A DNA stretch of 64,000 nucleotides from Palaemon carinicauda (GCF_036898095.1 NC_090726.1:40750615-40814614); one strand, 5' to 3'. Positions 32,300 to 43,566 are shown, counted from the first letter of the stretch. Notes: generated by a model from the letters alone, not told the origin. Made by a program: numbers and translations.

Positions 32300-32823
32300 G
32301 ACCACTAGAGTTTAAGAAAGACAACAACAAACGGAGCTACTGTCCGTTGAGACTGAGGGTCTAAAACAGCTGGTGCGGCAACAGACGGAGCTACTGCCTG
32401 TTGCGATACCACCTTGCCTCTCTGGGAGGTGTGCAGTTGTCGTACTGCAGCAAGTCCGAACTGACCCAGGGCTAATGGCTACACCTAGGAGTTGGACTTG
32501 TGCGGAAGGGACCGACTTGCACTTAAAAGCTGCAAGATTTGGTCCATGGTTTCTGCGAGAAACCTCTTCCGCAGACGAGGAATAAAAGGGCTCTCTCGTC
32601 TTTGTGTGGGTGGGGTGATCACGTCGGCAACGTGTGTAGATACACCCGAAACCACGGAGGGAAAAACGTCTGTTCGTCGATCAAGGCCTGCTGAACCCAT
32701 AAGTCCTTCGACATTACTTCTCCCCTGGGCTTGGGAGCTTGTAAGAGGTCCCAGACTAGGCGAACAACTGGCACGAACAGACGAACCCTCGACCGCAACA
32801 CTGTAACACTTTGCGCTAATCAC
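32300..32823 (-). pseudogene. DIRS C gag remnant, N-terminal part
   Basis: From 32823 the reading gives SVRASCSPSLGPL, SSQAQGRSNVEGL and SAGLDRRTDV, as in element A, then VVSGVSTHVADV in the same frame (the frame is broken at that point in A). The segment between this and 32286 is frameshifted. Confidence 0.65.
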
Positions 32824-33982
32824 TTATCACTTTTGATTTTCTGTTTGCACTTATTTCACTGAACTCGAAACTTTAAGTGGTTTGTACCTGAAACACGCAA
32901 TTCTATCCTTCCTTAAAAGTTAGTAATTGCGAAAACAGAATTACAATGTAACAGAAAAATCTAATGAAAGATAAATAATTCAGTGGCTGGAAAGAGACTA
33001 AACACTAGATCAAATAAACTACGTTTAAAATCTCTCACCGCATAAAGCTTGAGAACAAGAATAAAACTCTAGAAACGTTTACCTTCTTCCCCTAAAGAGA
33101 CTAGGGAGAAGAGCAAAAACGATAACAACGTTACTCGCTTGAACGAAACGTTTATCCTCCTCTCTCTCCCTCCGTCTCTATCTCTCTCTCTCTCTCTCTC
33201 TTGACTTAGAACCTGAGAGAAGAGCCCAATCATATATATCGTTAAAACATATTATTGTTAAAGGAAAAAAAACTGAAAGATTTCCCAAATAAAAAGTTCC
33301 TTTATTAGAATTAAAACCATTAAGCTAAGAAAGAATGAACAAAACGCTAGAAACGGTTACTCTTACTGCAACGTGACACCGTGAAAATTCTCTCTCTATC
33401 GTAACGATAGAGCGCAAGTTGAACGTTCTGAACGTCAACAACTGCAGAGACAAAACAAAACGTTAGTTCAACTTTGAAAACAGTACGAGACTATCAAAGA
33501 AATTCTTTCAAAAACATTAAAATAGCATAATATGTTAACAGGTAAAACCGAAATGACGGGCTCAATGTTAATTAACTTCGGTACCAAGAAAAGACCGCCT
33601 ACTATTAGGAAAGGTCGAATATATTTGTTAATTTTTAATAAGTTTATAATAAAAGGAAGTTAATCGAAGAGGCCTATAAAAGGCGGAGAGATATAAAATA
33701 AATCTATAACTTTTGTTAAGCAAAATTAAGAAAGAGAGTCTATACTCTCTTAGACACCAACACTTCCGTCTAAGGGAAGGGTCGGCCATTTAAAAGTGAA
33801 AGAGAGTTCATACTCTCTTCGTCACCATAATTAATCAAATAAATTCCAAAAGCTAGCTAAGCTAATGATAAAACTTCCTGAATAGCGAAAGCTAAACTCT
33901 AGAGCAAATACATCACCAAATCGTGAGCAAAAGACTCCAGAATCAACAGCGTATCCATGTAGGTCTAGCCGGAGGCACGACA
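32824..33982 (-). promoter_or_regulatory. DIRS C 5' leader specific to the A/C lineage
   Basis: Nearly identical to 15725-16883. The same palindromes occur: CTCTATCG-TAA-CGATAGAG at 33394-33412, and AAGAGAGT-N4-ACTCTCTT at 33732-33751 and 33800-33819, both perfect here. Confidence 0.5.
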
Positions 33983-34141
33983 GAGGAAAAATTGAGGTGG
34001 TGTCAACAAGAAGTACTGCAGTACCTGGCCACAGGTGGCGCTTGTGAGTACACCCCCCTCTTGTATAGCGATCGCTGGCGTATCCCTTCCGTAGAATTCT
34101 GTCGGGCAACGGAGTTGACAGCTACATGATTATCGGGTAAG
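33983..34141 (-). repeat. DIRS C right inverted terminal repeat
   Basis: Partner of 27467-27625. The central palindrome is GTACTGCAGTAC. Confidence 0.92.
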
Positions 34142-34155
34142 ATTAATATTGAAAA

Positions 34156-36274
34156 ACACATTTTTTACCTGTGCCTATATGTTGAAATCAGGGGAGGAAA
34201 ATGATTTACGTACTTACAACCTGGCCAGATGAGATATATTTCTTATTTATAGTCCTTGATATGAAAATGATTAACTTGCACAACCTATGACTTTCCATAT
34301 GGTAACCTAATTGAGTCTACCCAAAACTGGATTGATTCTGGCCAATTTCTCTAAAAGTCTCCCTCTGGTGTGGCTCCTGGTACCTACTATTATTTCCGGA
34401 CCATAACAGCTTTTATCAGAAACATATACAGTACCTGTAAAACTATCCTGCGTAGATAACACGATGACTGCTTATAGCCCATAATAATTTCTTTGAATTA
34501 TGTAACATTCAGTTTTCTATAAGGGTGAAAGTCATTACCTGCTCTGACTGATTACTGTACTGTACCTGGTGAATATACACTGTAAAACTTATAGCTCTTA
34601 TTTTGGAAGATGTGAACTAACCTTCCTGGGAAGAGAAGTGATGAATTGCTGTCTTATAAAACTACCATTTTTATGGTTTTTGATAAGGCAACATGCCAGC
34701 ATCAACAAAGCACAAAGACGAGGCTCATCGTTTATTGAGCTTCATATCTTTAATATGTTAAGTGCCAGCATAGATCAGGGTTTTCCGAGGTAATGACTTA
34801 ATTAAAAATCTGAAAGGGGATGATGCTAGAATGGCTTTATCTACTACAAGAGTAAAGAAGACTTTCAAAACAATATTCCAGTTAAGAATTCTATAAAAAT
34901 TGCAACAATTCTATTTGAAGCCATTAGATACTACTAAATCATGGATATACAAAATATTTCTAGAAACCTCGAAGCTGTTACGTCCAGTTCAATATCATGA
35001 ACAATGACATTACGCTAATTTGCTATGTAAGCCTTTAGTCAAATGTCTCATCCATTTTCCCATGCAGTGTGACTTCCTACTCACTAATACAAGTGTTATT
35101 AGAAGCAAAACTTCTTCAGCTCCTTTACTAGCTTCTTCATGTCACTCATAGTTAGTTGCTTTATGCTTGTAAGCAACAGACATCAAGAGCAAAAATTCTA
35201 GACTTTAAGGGATATTCAAGCAAACAGAAAATAATTTTCTCTGAGGTACCTTTAATTCCTACACACTGCAACAATTTGGGTTTAGTGAAGGCAGATTGCT
35301 TTACAATGGGGTAACAAATGATGTTCACTAAATTGCAATCACAGAAAATCCAGTGGAAAAATCCTATGAAGTGCCTTCATCATAATGCTCAATGCTACAC
35401 AGAATTCTAGAAGTTTTATTAAAGCTGTGAACAAATTGAACTAATCTGGAGGTTGAATTGATGGAACTTCAAAAGTTCAAACTTGTAGCAAATGCTTTTC
35501 TGTTGAACAAGTGAACATCATTCTCATTTCATAGTTTTATATGACTGATCAGTTTTAATTTTGTTATTGATATCAAAATATTTCAATTTCTCTAATAAAG
35601 TTTGTTCTTTATTTCTCTAAAGTACTCCTTTCCATACTGGCTGTTTTCCCCGTTGGAGTGCTAGGCCTTGTAGCATCCTGCTTTTCCAACTAGACTCGTA
35701 GCTTGGCTACCAATAATAATGAGAATAGCAATTAATCTTCAAGGCTATCACATATGATGATAAAGATTCAAACTGATTACATAGACACGAGAGAAACAAA
35801 GAACTCTATACAGTATGCAACTAAGCAATGTAATAATTGGAAATACTCTCTACTCTCATCAACTCACACACTGCCACTGGTTCAACCTTGCCTCACTAAA
35901 GAAACTTAAATAAAAGCACATTTAGGATATTTACCCGTATACTTGCCTGTACAGAAAATATATTCTCTAAAGATTTTTGTAATATTTCGCAAGATCTTTT
36001 ATCATTCTTACCAAAATTTGTATTGCTGTATAGAGACATGTTAAAGAATGGAAACAACAGAATAATTTTTCTTATAAAACCCATCTGCTTCCAATTGACT
36101 ATGAAATATAACTACCAAAATGTATCTTTACCTAACCCATATAAGAGGACCTACTAGACATTTGACCTCACAATACAATAAATAAGCACTGAAAAAGTAA
36201 CCACAAAGCAAATTTCAAGTAAACAACCCCACTAACATGAATAATAACAACCATAAAATCAAACTTTTACAAAC
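34156..36274. other. TTC4 intron sequence
   Basis: AT-rich DNA without ORFs of interest, apart from an interspersed-repeat tail at 35628-35725 listed separately. Confidence 0.55.
35628..35725 (+). repeat. 3' tail of a decapod interspersed repeat (copy 1)
   Basis: Contains CTTTCCATACTGGCTGTTTT, then GCTTTTCCAACTAGACTCGT and a short (AATA)n. It matches the end of 58290-58970 and the inverted copy at 38911-39000. Confidence 0.7.
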
Positions 36275-36466
36275 CTCTTTCCAATTCTCCTCTGTCCATC
36301 CATCTTTGTACTGGGATTTACCCATGGCATCTATATGCTTATCTAAATCCTTATCCAGCTGGCTACACAATTCAGCCCGTTCCTCATCTGTCCAGTCTCT
36401 CTTGCCACCCAGCTTTTCTTTGATGATCTTCTCCTTCCATTCACCTGCCATATTGACAAATTATTT
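36275..36466 (-). CDS. TTC4: TTC4/Dpit47-like, first coding exon with start codon
   Basis: The minus-strand exon runs from an acceptor (T-rich tract then CAG, next to 36467) to a donor GTTTGT (36274-36269). The ATG at 36451 is preceded by 15 nt of 5'UTR in the same exon, so a separate non-coding first exon lies upstream. It encodes 59 residues in phase 0: a basic start, then DWTDEERAELCSQLDKDLDKH and ending DGWTEENWKE, shown here in part. The helix-rich start and GWTEExW motif match Dpit47/TTC4 N-termini. The next exon is 9.1 kb away because DIRS element C sits in the intron. Confidence 0.72.
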
Positions 36467-37674
36467 CTGAAAAAAAAATCAAACAGATAATGCAGTCTTC
36501 TTCATAATTAATAGAAGATTGGGAGTGGCAAGTTTACTAGGTACAAAAATAATCTCAAACAAGAAGTTCATGAATTATAATACAAAATCCAGAACATGAA
36601 TTTATAGTCTTAGTACTGTATAAGAAGAATACGGCACATTCTCTGTACAATACAAACACATAAGAATTAAATCTATCATAATTTGATACATACAAACTAA
36701 GATGGAAAAAAATAAAAGTATGAAGTATATTTCTTCAGATTGCCTTTTTCATGCTTTTACAACATTTTACTACCATCATTCCTGCCCATCCAATAAAAGT
36801 TGAAAAAAGAAAATGGGGTGACCTGAATGGATTGAACAATATGTTCTAAGATGTACATGTGTATCTTTGTCTGAAATGCAGCATTATGATGATAATTTTA
36901 CAATTTACGAAACATTATGATTTACTGTAACCTTGCCGGAAGAGAAGCTAGTTAGGGAACACACTCAGGGTTGAGACTTAGTCTTGGGGTAAGCTAAGGA
37001 TTCGGCAGTCTCATGAGGAGGGAGGTAGCCTAGCCACCCCCAGTTGGTAAGTAGGTAAGTATATGACTCTTAGGTTAGGTTAGGTGGTGTTTTTGTTTGC
37101 TTCACTTTTAAAATGGGTTTTCTGTCAGTCATAATTTTGAGAATTTTAAAAGTCTAAAATTTTAAAAATACCGCATAGATTTCCCCCAATTATTTAGATC
37201 AGAACAGTTCAAAGTAACAATAAATACACCAGGAACACTGCTTCTTTTCATTAGGCATATTGTGCTATAGTAAATATTTAGTAACATTTTAATTACTGAA
37301 CTGGTTCGTCTCAACCAACTCGCCTACAAAGGCTCTGAATATTCTAGTGATGTAGGGCATATTCAAATCTGGGAGGCTACATTCTGTACCACAACCCTAC
37401 AAATTTACTGGGTATTTTACTATACTGTACCATAATTTTACCTTATTTTCTTCATTTAGGATATTGTCTTATATTATAATGGTTTTACCAATTCTTATAA
37501 TTGCATGATCAATTACAAAGTTTTCTAAAATCATAACTTCATAGGTCATTAATGTCATTAATTACCATAAAAAATACTTGAGAACAACCTCATTTAATTT
37601 GACTTTAGTTACACAACTGCGGTTTCTTGAAAAAAAAATTATAAATGAAAAGTCTTCTGGTTTAAAGGTCACTC
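36467..37674. other. Upstream non-coding DNA of the TTC4-like gene
   Basis: AT-rich, no ORF of interest. A (TTAGG)3 run occurs at about 37072-37086. The non-coding first exon and promoter could be here or further right but cannot be located. Confidence 0.4.
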
Positions 37675-37820
37675 ATGAATGGTAGAGGTAAGGGGCAGTG
37701 ACAATGCCCTAAAGATTGACAATATATGCATATGATCGGTAGCCAACACCCCTCTTTACCCAAGTTAGAACCAGGGAGGACTAGGCATTGGCTACTGACG
37801 GTTCAGATCAGACTACAAGA
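37675..37820. repeat. Interspersed repeat fragment (decapod SINE-like)
   Basis: GGCAGTGACAATGCCCTA, ATATGATCGGTAGCCAACACC and CAGGGAGGACTAGGCATTGG resemble, from memory, a tRNA-derived repeat abundant in decapods. The tRNA-like head is not present here, so it would be a 5'-truncated copy. Confidence 0.4.
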
Positions 37821-37839
37821 AACGGCGGTAATTTTTTAT

Positions 37840-39190
37840 TGTATTACAGGGTGAGATTTCGAACAGAAAATATATGATTTCCTATAGTAAATAACGTGAT
37901 TTAACCAAATTTGCTGTTCATTTCAATCGGACACAAACAGATCAACCAATTCGGCTAACTTTAAGTTGCACGGTGTCACTTCTCTTACGAATGTACTGCG
38001 AACGATAACATTAGCAACGTTACCAATAATACACAGTGTTACCAACGTTGACGTTTGGTACACAGAGTTACCACCGGCACGCTGACATTACTAACGATAG
38101 CAATGATAGATATTTCCATACGAATTTTAAATAATTTTTCCGTATAAGTTTTACCCAATATATAAAAAGTACAAAAAGGGCACAGAACCTAACAAACCCA
38201 CCTAACCTAGCCTAGTAGTATGACAGGTCACAAAATAACATTTGATCTACATCGGACGTTGGCAGCACTGGTTACTGTATTTTTTCATGACACAATCTTT
38301 GCAACGGCGCCTCCAAAGTTTATTCAGATATACTGTACTGTTTTGTATTTTCCTCCGGTTATTATAATTTCAAGAAGGTAATGAATAGAGAAGAAAAGGC
38401 TTGTTTTACGTTTATATATCGATTCCCCAGTATGTTTTCCCCACCCAAAACCCCGAGTTCCCACTGGGGGTCCCCCATTATCGGAGGATATAGATGTACT
38501 GTATATATATTTCTGAAACTATTCATTTGCGACGGGAACGAGTGTCATTTTCGAAGAGGGGGTAATTTTTTCTATAAGAAAAAGTAGTTGTTTTCCTAGG
38601 TTACATCGCTCTGTAATACACTACAATGAAACCGACGGTAAAGTATTACTGTATTACAGATTCTGATTTCGAACTGAAAATATATGTTTTCCTGTAGTAA
38701 ATAACTGATTTGACTGAATTTGACTCTCCGTTTCCCCAGTATGTTTTCCCCACCCAAAACCCCAGAGTTCCCACTGGGGTCCCCCATTACCGTCGTAGGA
38801 TATAGATATATATATATATTTCTGAAATTATTTATTTGCGACGGGAAGTGTGTCATTTTCGAAGAGAGCGTAATTTTTAATACAAGAAAAAGTAGTTTTT
38901 TTCCTTATTAATAGCTAAGTTACAACCCTAGTTGGTAAAGCAGGATACTATAAGCCAAAGAGCTCCAACAAGGAAAAATAACAGTGAGAAAAGAAAATAA
39001 ATAAACTATAGAAGTATTGAAATAATAATGTAAAATATTGGTAAATATATGATTCTGATTTTCAGTGTTTTATGCATTTTTGACCATGATTAATGGGGCA
39101 AACCATCCATTTATGAGTTTTGGACCCCCTTATTTGAAGACAATTATGGGAAAACCCCAGTGGGAAACCGGGTTGTTGGGATGGGGAAAT
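37840..39190. repeat. Direct and inverted copies of an unnamed repeat
   Basis: A block with CCCCAGTATGTTTTCCCC and TTCCCACTGGGG occurs at 38424-38590 and 38733-38899 (offset about 309 bp), and a diverged inverted fragment lies at 39061-39190. A second block (GTATTACAG...GAAAATATATG) occurs at 37840-37912 and 38645-38722. Together they suggest tandemly arranged, partly inverted copies of one longer repeat. Confidence 0.65.
38911..39000 (-). repeat. 3' tail of a decapod interspersed repeat (copy 2, inverted)
   Basis: The reverse complement contains TTGTTGGAGCTC and CCTGCTTTACCAACTAGGGT then TGTAACTTAGC, matching 58860-58950 and 35628-35725. Confidence 0.7.
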
Positions 39191-39439
39191 GCAAAAAACA
39201 AGTGATTTTGCATCTATAATAATGGTCAGAAAGGCAAAATAAATGCAAGCTAACCAGTTGAAAAATATATGGTTCATTTAAGTGGCTGAAATTAAAGTAT
39301 CATAATTTTCTATGATTCACTTCACGTCCTGCTAATGGTTTTTGCTCTGCCGTGGCTCGTTACGCTCGATGAATTAACATTACTCTACTGGCAAGCGGTA
39401 CATGTTGAACTGTGCTTGTAAGCTCTGTCGGTCATCATT

Positions 39440-39620
39440 TTGGTTGCCAGTCACTACGGCCGTCAACCAGTACGGCTCCAGTCACTTCGGCCTCTGACCC
39501 TAGTCACTACGACCCCAACATGAGTCACTACGGCACCCAACCCTAGTCACTTCGGCACCCACCCCTAGTCACTTCGGCCAACTCAGACCAACCACCCTAG
39601 TCACTTCGGCCATCATTAGA
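39440..39620. repeat. Short degenerate tandem repeat with AGTCACT(A/T)CGGC core
   Basis: About seven copies of AGTCACTTCGGC or AGTCACTACGGC are spaced 21-32 bp apart with C-rich ACCCAACCCT-type spacers. GC content is well above that of the flanks. Confidence 0.85.
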
Positions 39621-39713
39621 AAGAGTATTTCTTAATGAAAATTGGTATTTATTGGTGACTTTGCATTAATATAAAAATGTTATTTTTATTAGTAAAATAA
39701 ATTTTTGAATATA

Positions 39714-39872
39714 CTTACCCGATAATCATGTAGCTGTCAACTCCGTTGCCCGACAGAATTCTACGGGAGGGATACGCCAGCTATCACAATACTAGAAGGG
39801 GGTGTACTCACCAGCGCCACCTGTGGCCAGGTACTACAGTACTTCTTGTTGACACCTCCTCAATTTTTCCTC
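39714..39872 (+). repeat. DIRS D left inverted terminal repeat
   Basis: Perfect reverse complement of 46263-46421. Confidence 0.94.
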
Positions 39873-39916
39873 GGTCCACTGGTTCTCTATGGGGAGGAAG
39901 GGAGGGTCAATTAAAT

Positions 39917-40007
39917 CATGATTATCAGGTAAGTATATTCAAAAATTTATTTTACTAATAAAAATAACATTTTTCAATATTAAACTTACCCGATAATCAT
40001 GTAGCTG
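39917..40007. other. DIRS D internal complementary region (ICR)
   Basis: Same organisation as in B. One G to A change (ATTATCAGG for ATTATCGGG, about 39927) is not shared by the termini, so it arose after or during insertion. Confidence 0.9.
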
Positions 40008-40405
40008 ATTCACACCCAGGGGGGTGGGTGAAAACCAGTGTACAAGATTAAAGGATAGCTAAGTATCCCGTATTTTATATAATCAGTTATCTCAAAATAA
40101 CAATGAAATAATAAGTACCTGGTAAGGAAGTCGACTTGAACCGTTACTCTGCCTTTTTTAAGTTCGTCTTCCTTACTGAGCGCAGCGTTCCTCTTAGGAG
40201 GCTGAATCAACTCTAAGGTGCTAAAGTATATAGGGCTGCAACCCCTACTAAAGGACCTCTACACAACCTCTAACCCAGGCGCTTCTCAAGAATGAATTGA
40301 CCACCCGCCAAATCAAAAGGATGCGGAAGGCTTCTTAGCCTACCGTAACAACCATAAAAACAACAATAAAAGCATTCAAGAGAAAGGTTAAAAAAGGTTA
40401 TGGGA

Positions 40406-41599
40406 TTAAGGGAATGTAGTGGCTGAGCCCTCACCTACTACTGCACTCGCTGCTACGAATGGTCCCAGGGTGTAGCAGTTCTCGTAAAGAGACTGGACAT
40501 CTTTAAGATAAAATGATGCAAACACTGACTTGCTCCTCCAATAGGTTGCATCCATTATGCTCTGCAGAGAACGGTTTTTATTAAAGGCCATCGAAGTAGC
40601 TACGGCTCTCACTTCGTGGGTCCTTACCTTCAGCAAAGCAAGGTCTTCCTCCTTCAAGTGAGAATGGGCTTCTCTAATCAGAAGCCTTATATAATACGAA
40701 ACCCCGTTTTTGGACATGGGCCTCGAAGGTTTCTTGATTGCACACCATAAGGCTTCTGACTGTCCTCGAATAGGTTTTGACCTATTAAGATAAAATTTGA
40801 GAGCTCTGACAGGGCAAAGAACTCTTTCTAGCTCGTTACCTACCATGTTGGAGAGGCTAGGAATTTCAAACGATCTAGGCCAAGGACGTGAAGGAAGTTC
40901 ATTCTTAGCTAAGAATCCGAGCTGTAAAGAACATGTTGCAGATTCGGATGTGAACCCAATGTTCTTGCTGAAGGCATGAACCTCACTGACTCTTTTAGCT
41001 GTTGCAAGGCAGACGAGAAAAAGAGTCTTGAGGGTAAGGTCCTTGAAGGAAGCTGACTGGAGAGGTTCGAACCTAGGTGACATAAGGAACCTTAAGACTA
41101 CGTCTAGATTCCAGCCTGGAGTGGGTAGACGACGTTCTTTAGAAGTCTCAAAAGACTTAAGGATGTCTTGAAGGTCCTTGTTGGAAGAAAGGTCCAAACC
41201 TCTGTGGCGGAGAACTGAAGCCAACATACTCCTGTACCCTTTAATCGTAGGAGGTGAAAGGGATCTCTCATTCCTAAGATGTAATAGGAAGTCAGCTATT
41301 TGGGTCACAGAGGTATTGGTAGAGGAAACTGCATTGGCTCTACACCAGCTCCGGAAGACTTCCCACTTGGATTGGTAGACTCTACGAGTGGATACCCTCC
41401 TTGCTCTGGCAATCGCACTGGCTGCCTCCTTCGAAAAGCCTCTAGCTCTAGCGAATCTTTCGACAGTCTGAAGGCAGTCAGCCGAAGAGCGTGGAGGTTT
41501 GGGTGCAACCTGTCTACGTGAGGTTGACGTAGAAGGTCCACTCTTAGAGGGAGAGTCCTGGGGACGTCGACCAGCCATTGTAGTACCTCTGTGAACCAT
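40406..41599 (-). CDS. Tyrosine recombinase of DIRS element D (catalytically complete)
   Basis: 397 codons from Met at 41599, the same start as in B. All catalytic positions are present: Arg203 (LATAKRVSEVH, codon 40991-40993), His328 and Arg331 (HEVR), Trp354, Tyr364 (FASFYLKDV). The N-domain (ARGFSKEAASAIARARR, PTIKGYRSMLASVLRH) is whole. It would cut and rejoin the circular element and target DNA. It overlaps pol by 295 nt in another frame. Of the four copies in the window this is the only one with a plausible active recombinase. Confidence 0.9.
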   Translation of the reverse strand: MVHRGTTMAGRRPQDSPSKSGPSTSTSRRQVAPKPPRSSADCLQTVERFARARGFSKEAASAIARARRVSTRRVYQSKWEVFRSWCRANAVSSTNTSVTQIADFLLHLRNERSLSPPTIKGYRSMLASVLRHRGLDLSSNKDLQDILKSFETSKERRLPTPGWNLDVVLRFLMSPRFEPLQSASFKDLTLKTLFLVCLATAKRVSEVHAFSKNIGFTSESATCSLQLGFLAKNELPSRPWPRSFEIPSLSNMVGNELERVLCPVRALKFYLNRSKPIRGQSEALWCAIKKPSRPMSKNGVSYYIRLLIREAHSHLKEEDLALLKVRTHEVRAVATSMAFNKNRSLQSIMDATYWRSKSVFASFYLKDVQSLYENCYTLGPFVAASAVVGEGSATTFP

Positions 41600-43566
41600 T
41601 CTCTTGCAGGCCAAAGGGGAGCAACCAGCGTCAGCCGTGTCCCTTCGTGCGAGATGAACTTCTGAAGGACTTTGTTTATGATCTTGAACGGTGGGAATGC
41701 GTAAAGGTCGAGATGGGACCAGTTCAGCAGAAAAGCATCCACATGAACTGCTGCTGGGTCTGGAACTGGGGAACAGTACAAAGGAAGTCTCTTGGTCATG
41801 GAGGTGGCAAAAAGATCTATTGTCGGCTGACCCCACAAGGTCCAAAGTCTGTTGCACACGCTCTTGTGGAGGGTCCATTCCGTGGGGATGACCTGATCCC
41901 TTCTGCTTAGGCGATCTGCTGAGACGTTCATGTTGCCCTGAATGAACCTCGTAACTAGGGTGAGGTTTAGACTTCTTGACCAAATGAGGAGGTCCCTTGC
42001 TATCTCGTATAGGCTCCTCGAATGGGTCCCTCCTTGCTTGGAGATGTAAGCCAAGGCTGTGGTGTTGTCGGAGTTCACCTCCACCACCTTGCCTAGCAGG
42101 AGGGACTTGAAGTTCAATAGGGCTAAATGAACTGCTAGTAGCTCCTTGCAGTTGATGTGGAGCGTTTCCTGTTCCTCGTTCCACGTTCCCGAGCACTCCT
42201 GTCCGTTCAAGGTCGCGCCCCAGCCCGAGTCCGATGCATCCGAGAAGAGATGAAGATTGGGGGTCTGAATCGCCAACGATAGGCCCTCCCTGAGAAGGAG
42301 ATTGGTCTTCCACCACAAGAGAGTGGTCTTCATCTCTTTGGTGACCGGGATAGAGACTGCTTCGAGCGTCAAAACCTTGTCCCAATGAGCTGCTAGATGG
42401 AATTGGAGAGGGCGGAGGTGGAGTCTCCCTAGCTCGACGAACAGGGCCAACGATGAAAGGGTCCCTGTGAGACTCATCCACTGTCTCACCGAGCAACTGC
42501 TCCTCTTCAGCATGCTCAGGATGCAATCAAGGGCTTGGCTTATCCTTGGGGCCGATGGAAAAGCCCGAAAATCCTGACTCCGAATCTCCATTCCCAGGTA
42601 CACAATGGATTGGGAGGGAATGAGCTGGGACTTTTCTAAATTGACTAACAGACCCAGTTCTTTGATCAAGTCCAAAGTCCAGTTGAGACTCTCCAGACAG
42701 CGACGACTCGTGGAGGCTCTCAACAGCCAGTCGTCTAAATAAAGGGAGGCTCTGATGTCCGATAAGTGGAGGAATTTTGCTATATTCCTCATCAGATGCG
42801 TAAACACCATAGGAGCTGTGCTTAGGCCAAAACACAGGGCTTGGAATTGGTAGACAACCTTTCCGAAAACGAATCTCAGGAAAGGTTGGGAGTCTGGATG
42901 AATAGGAACGTGAAAGTAAGCATCTTTCAGGTCCAACGAGACCATCCAGTCCTCCTGCCTGACCGCTGCTAGGACCGACTTCGTCGTCTCCATAGTGAAC
43001 GTCTGCTTGGTGACATAAGCATTGAGCGCGCTGACGTCCAGCACCGGTCTCCAACCTCCTGTCTTCTTGGCCACCAGAAAGAGATGGTTGTAGAAGCCCG
43101 GGGATTGATGGTCCCGGACTATAACCACTGCCTTCTTCTGTAACAGGAGCGACACCTCCTGGTGCAACGCTAGCCTCTTGTCCTTTTCTTTGTAGTTGGG
43201 AGAGAGGTTGATGGGAGATGTGGTCAGAGGGGGTTTGCGGCAGAATGGTATCCTGTAACCCTCCCTCAGCCAACTGACAGACTGGGCGTCTGCACCTCTC
43301 TTTTCCCAGGCTTGCCAGAAGATCTTGAGTCTGGCTCCTACTGCTGTCTGGAGAGGAGGAGAGTCAGTTTTTGCCTTTAGAAGCCTTGGAACCTTTCCTA
43401 GACTTGCTCCTGGGAGAGTCTGGACGGGAGCTTCCTCGGCTGGGGGCTCTACCACGAAAGGGCGGAATAAACCTCGTAGCAGGAGTATCAGCCACTGGGG
43501 TGCGATAAGTCCTGGGGACTGAGGGAGCAACCTTAGTCTTACGAGCTGATGAGGCCACAAGATCAT
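41305..43566 (-). CDS. Reverse transcriptase-RNase H-methyltransferase-like polyprotein of DIRS element D
   Basis: A 753-residue ORF, 12 residues longer at the N-terminus than B but otherwise colinear. RT active site YLDD at 276-279; palm SLDLKDAY about 212; RNase H SDASDSGWG (about 443), NCKELLAV (about 474), NSDNTTAL (about 499), SADRLSR (about 550); then the IDLFATS, DLYAFPPF and APLWPAREWF segment that may be a relict methyltransferase domain. No frame break. It overlaps gag by about 200 nt, so expression probably needs frameshifting or internal initiation. It is presumably able to supply RT in trans to A/C-type elements. Confidence 0.9.
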   Translation of the reverse strand: MILWPHQLVRLRLLPQSPGLIAPQWLILLLRGLFRPFVVEPPAEEAPVQTLPGASLGKVPRLLKAKTDSPPLQTAVGARLKIFWQAWEKRGADAQSVSWLREGYRIPFCRKPPLTTSPINLSPNYKEKDKRLALHQEVSLLLQKKAVVIVRDHQSPGFYNHLFLVAKKTGGWRPVLDVSALNAYVTKQTFTMETTKSVLAAVRQEDWMVSLDLKDAYFHVPIHPDSQPFLRFVFGKVVYQFQALCFGLSTAPMVFTHLMRNIAKFLHLSDIRASLYLDDWLLRASTSRRCLESLNWTLDLIKELGLLVNLEKSQLIPSQSIVYLGMEIRSQDFRAFPSAPRISQALDCILSMLKRSSCSVRQWMSLTGTLSSLALFVELGRLHLRPLQFHLAAHWDKVLTLEAVSIPVTKEMKTTLLWWKTNLLLREGLSLAIQTPNLHLFSDASDSGWGATLNGQECSGTWNEEQETLHINCKELLAVHLALLNFKSLLLGKVVEVNSDNTTALAYISKQGGTHSRSLYEIARDLLIWSRSLNLTLVTRFIQGNMNVSADRLSRRDQVIPTEWTLHKSVCNRLWTLWGQPTIDLFATSMTKRLPLYCSPVPDPAAVHVDAFLLNWSHLDLYAFPPFKIINKVLQKFISHEGTRLTLVAPLWPAREWFTEVLQWLVDVPRTLPLRVDLLRQPHVDRLHPNLHALRLTAFRLSKDSLELEAFRRRQPVRLPEQGGYPLVESTNPSGKSSGAGVEPMQFPLPIPL

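Larger units (their letters stand above)
27430..34155 (-). mobile_element. DIRS element C, complete but non-autonomous, inside the TTC4 intron
   Basis: A 6.73-kb element with ITRs at 27467-27625 and 33983-34141 (two mismatches) and an ICR at 27668-27758. It is coded on the minus strand, the same direction as the TTC4 exons on either side. Its internal sequence is nearly identical to element A, including the gag/RT deletion that begins inside YLDD, the 5' leader and the frameshifted recombinase. It differs from A by a 508-bp insertion that replaces the gag minisatellites. The ITR body is a mosaic: parts match A (GCGATCGC) and parts match B/D (CCGTTGCCCGAC). Confidence 0.92.

Noticed and set aside
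37072..37086. (TTAGG)3, the arthropod telomere repeat
   Set aside because: Only three units, in unique DNA. This is expected by chance or as a small interstitial trace, not a telomere.
38381..38911. Short ORFs with PSMFSPPKTP as a gene pair
   Set aside because: They are two copies of the same interspersed repeat about 309 bp apart.
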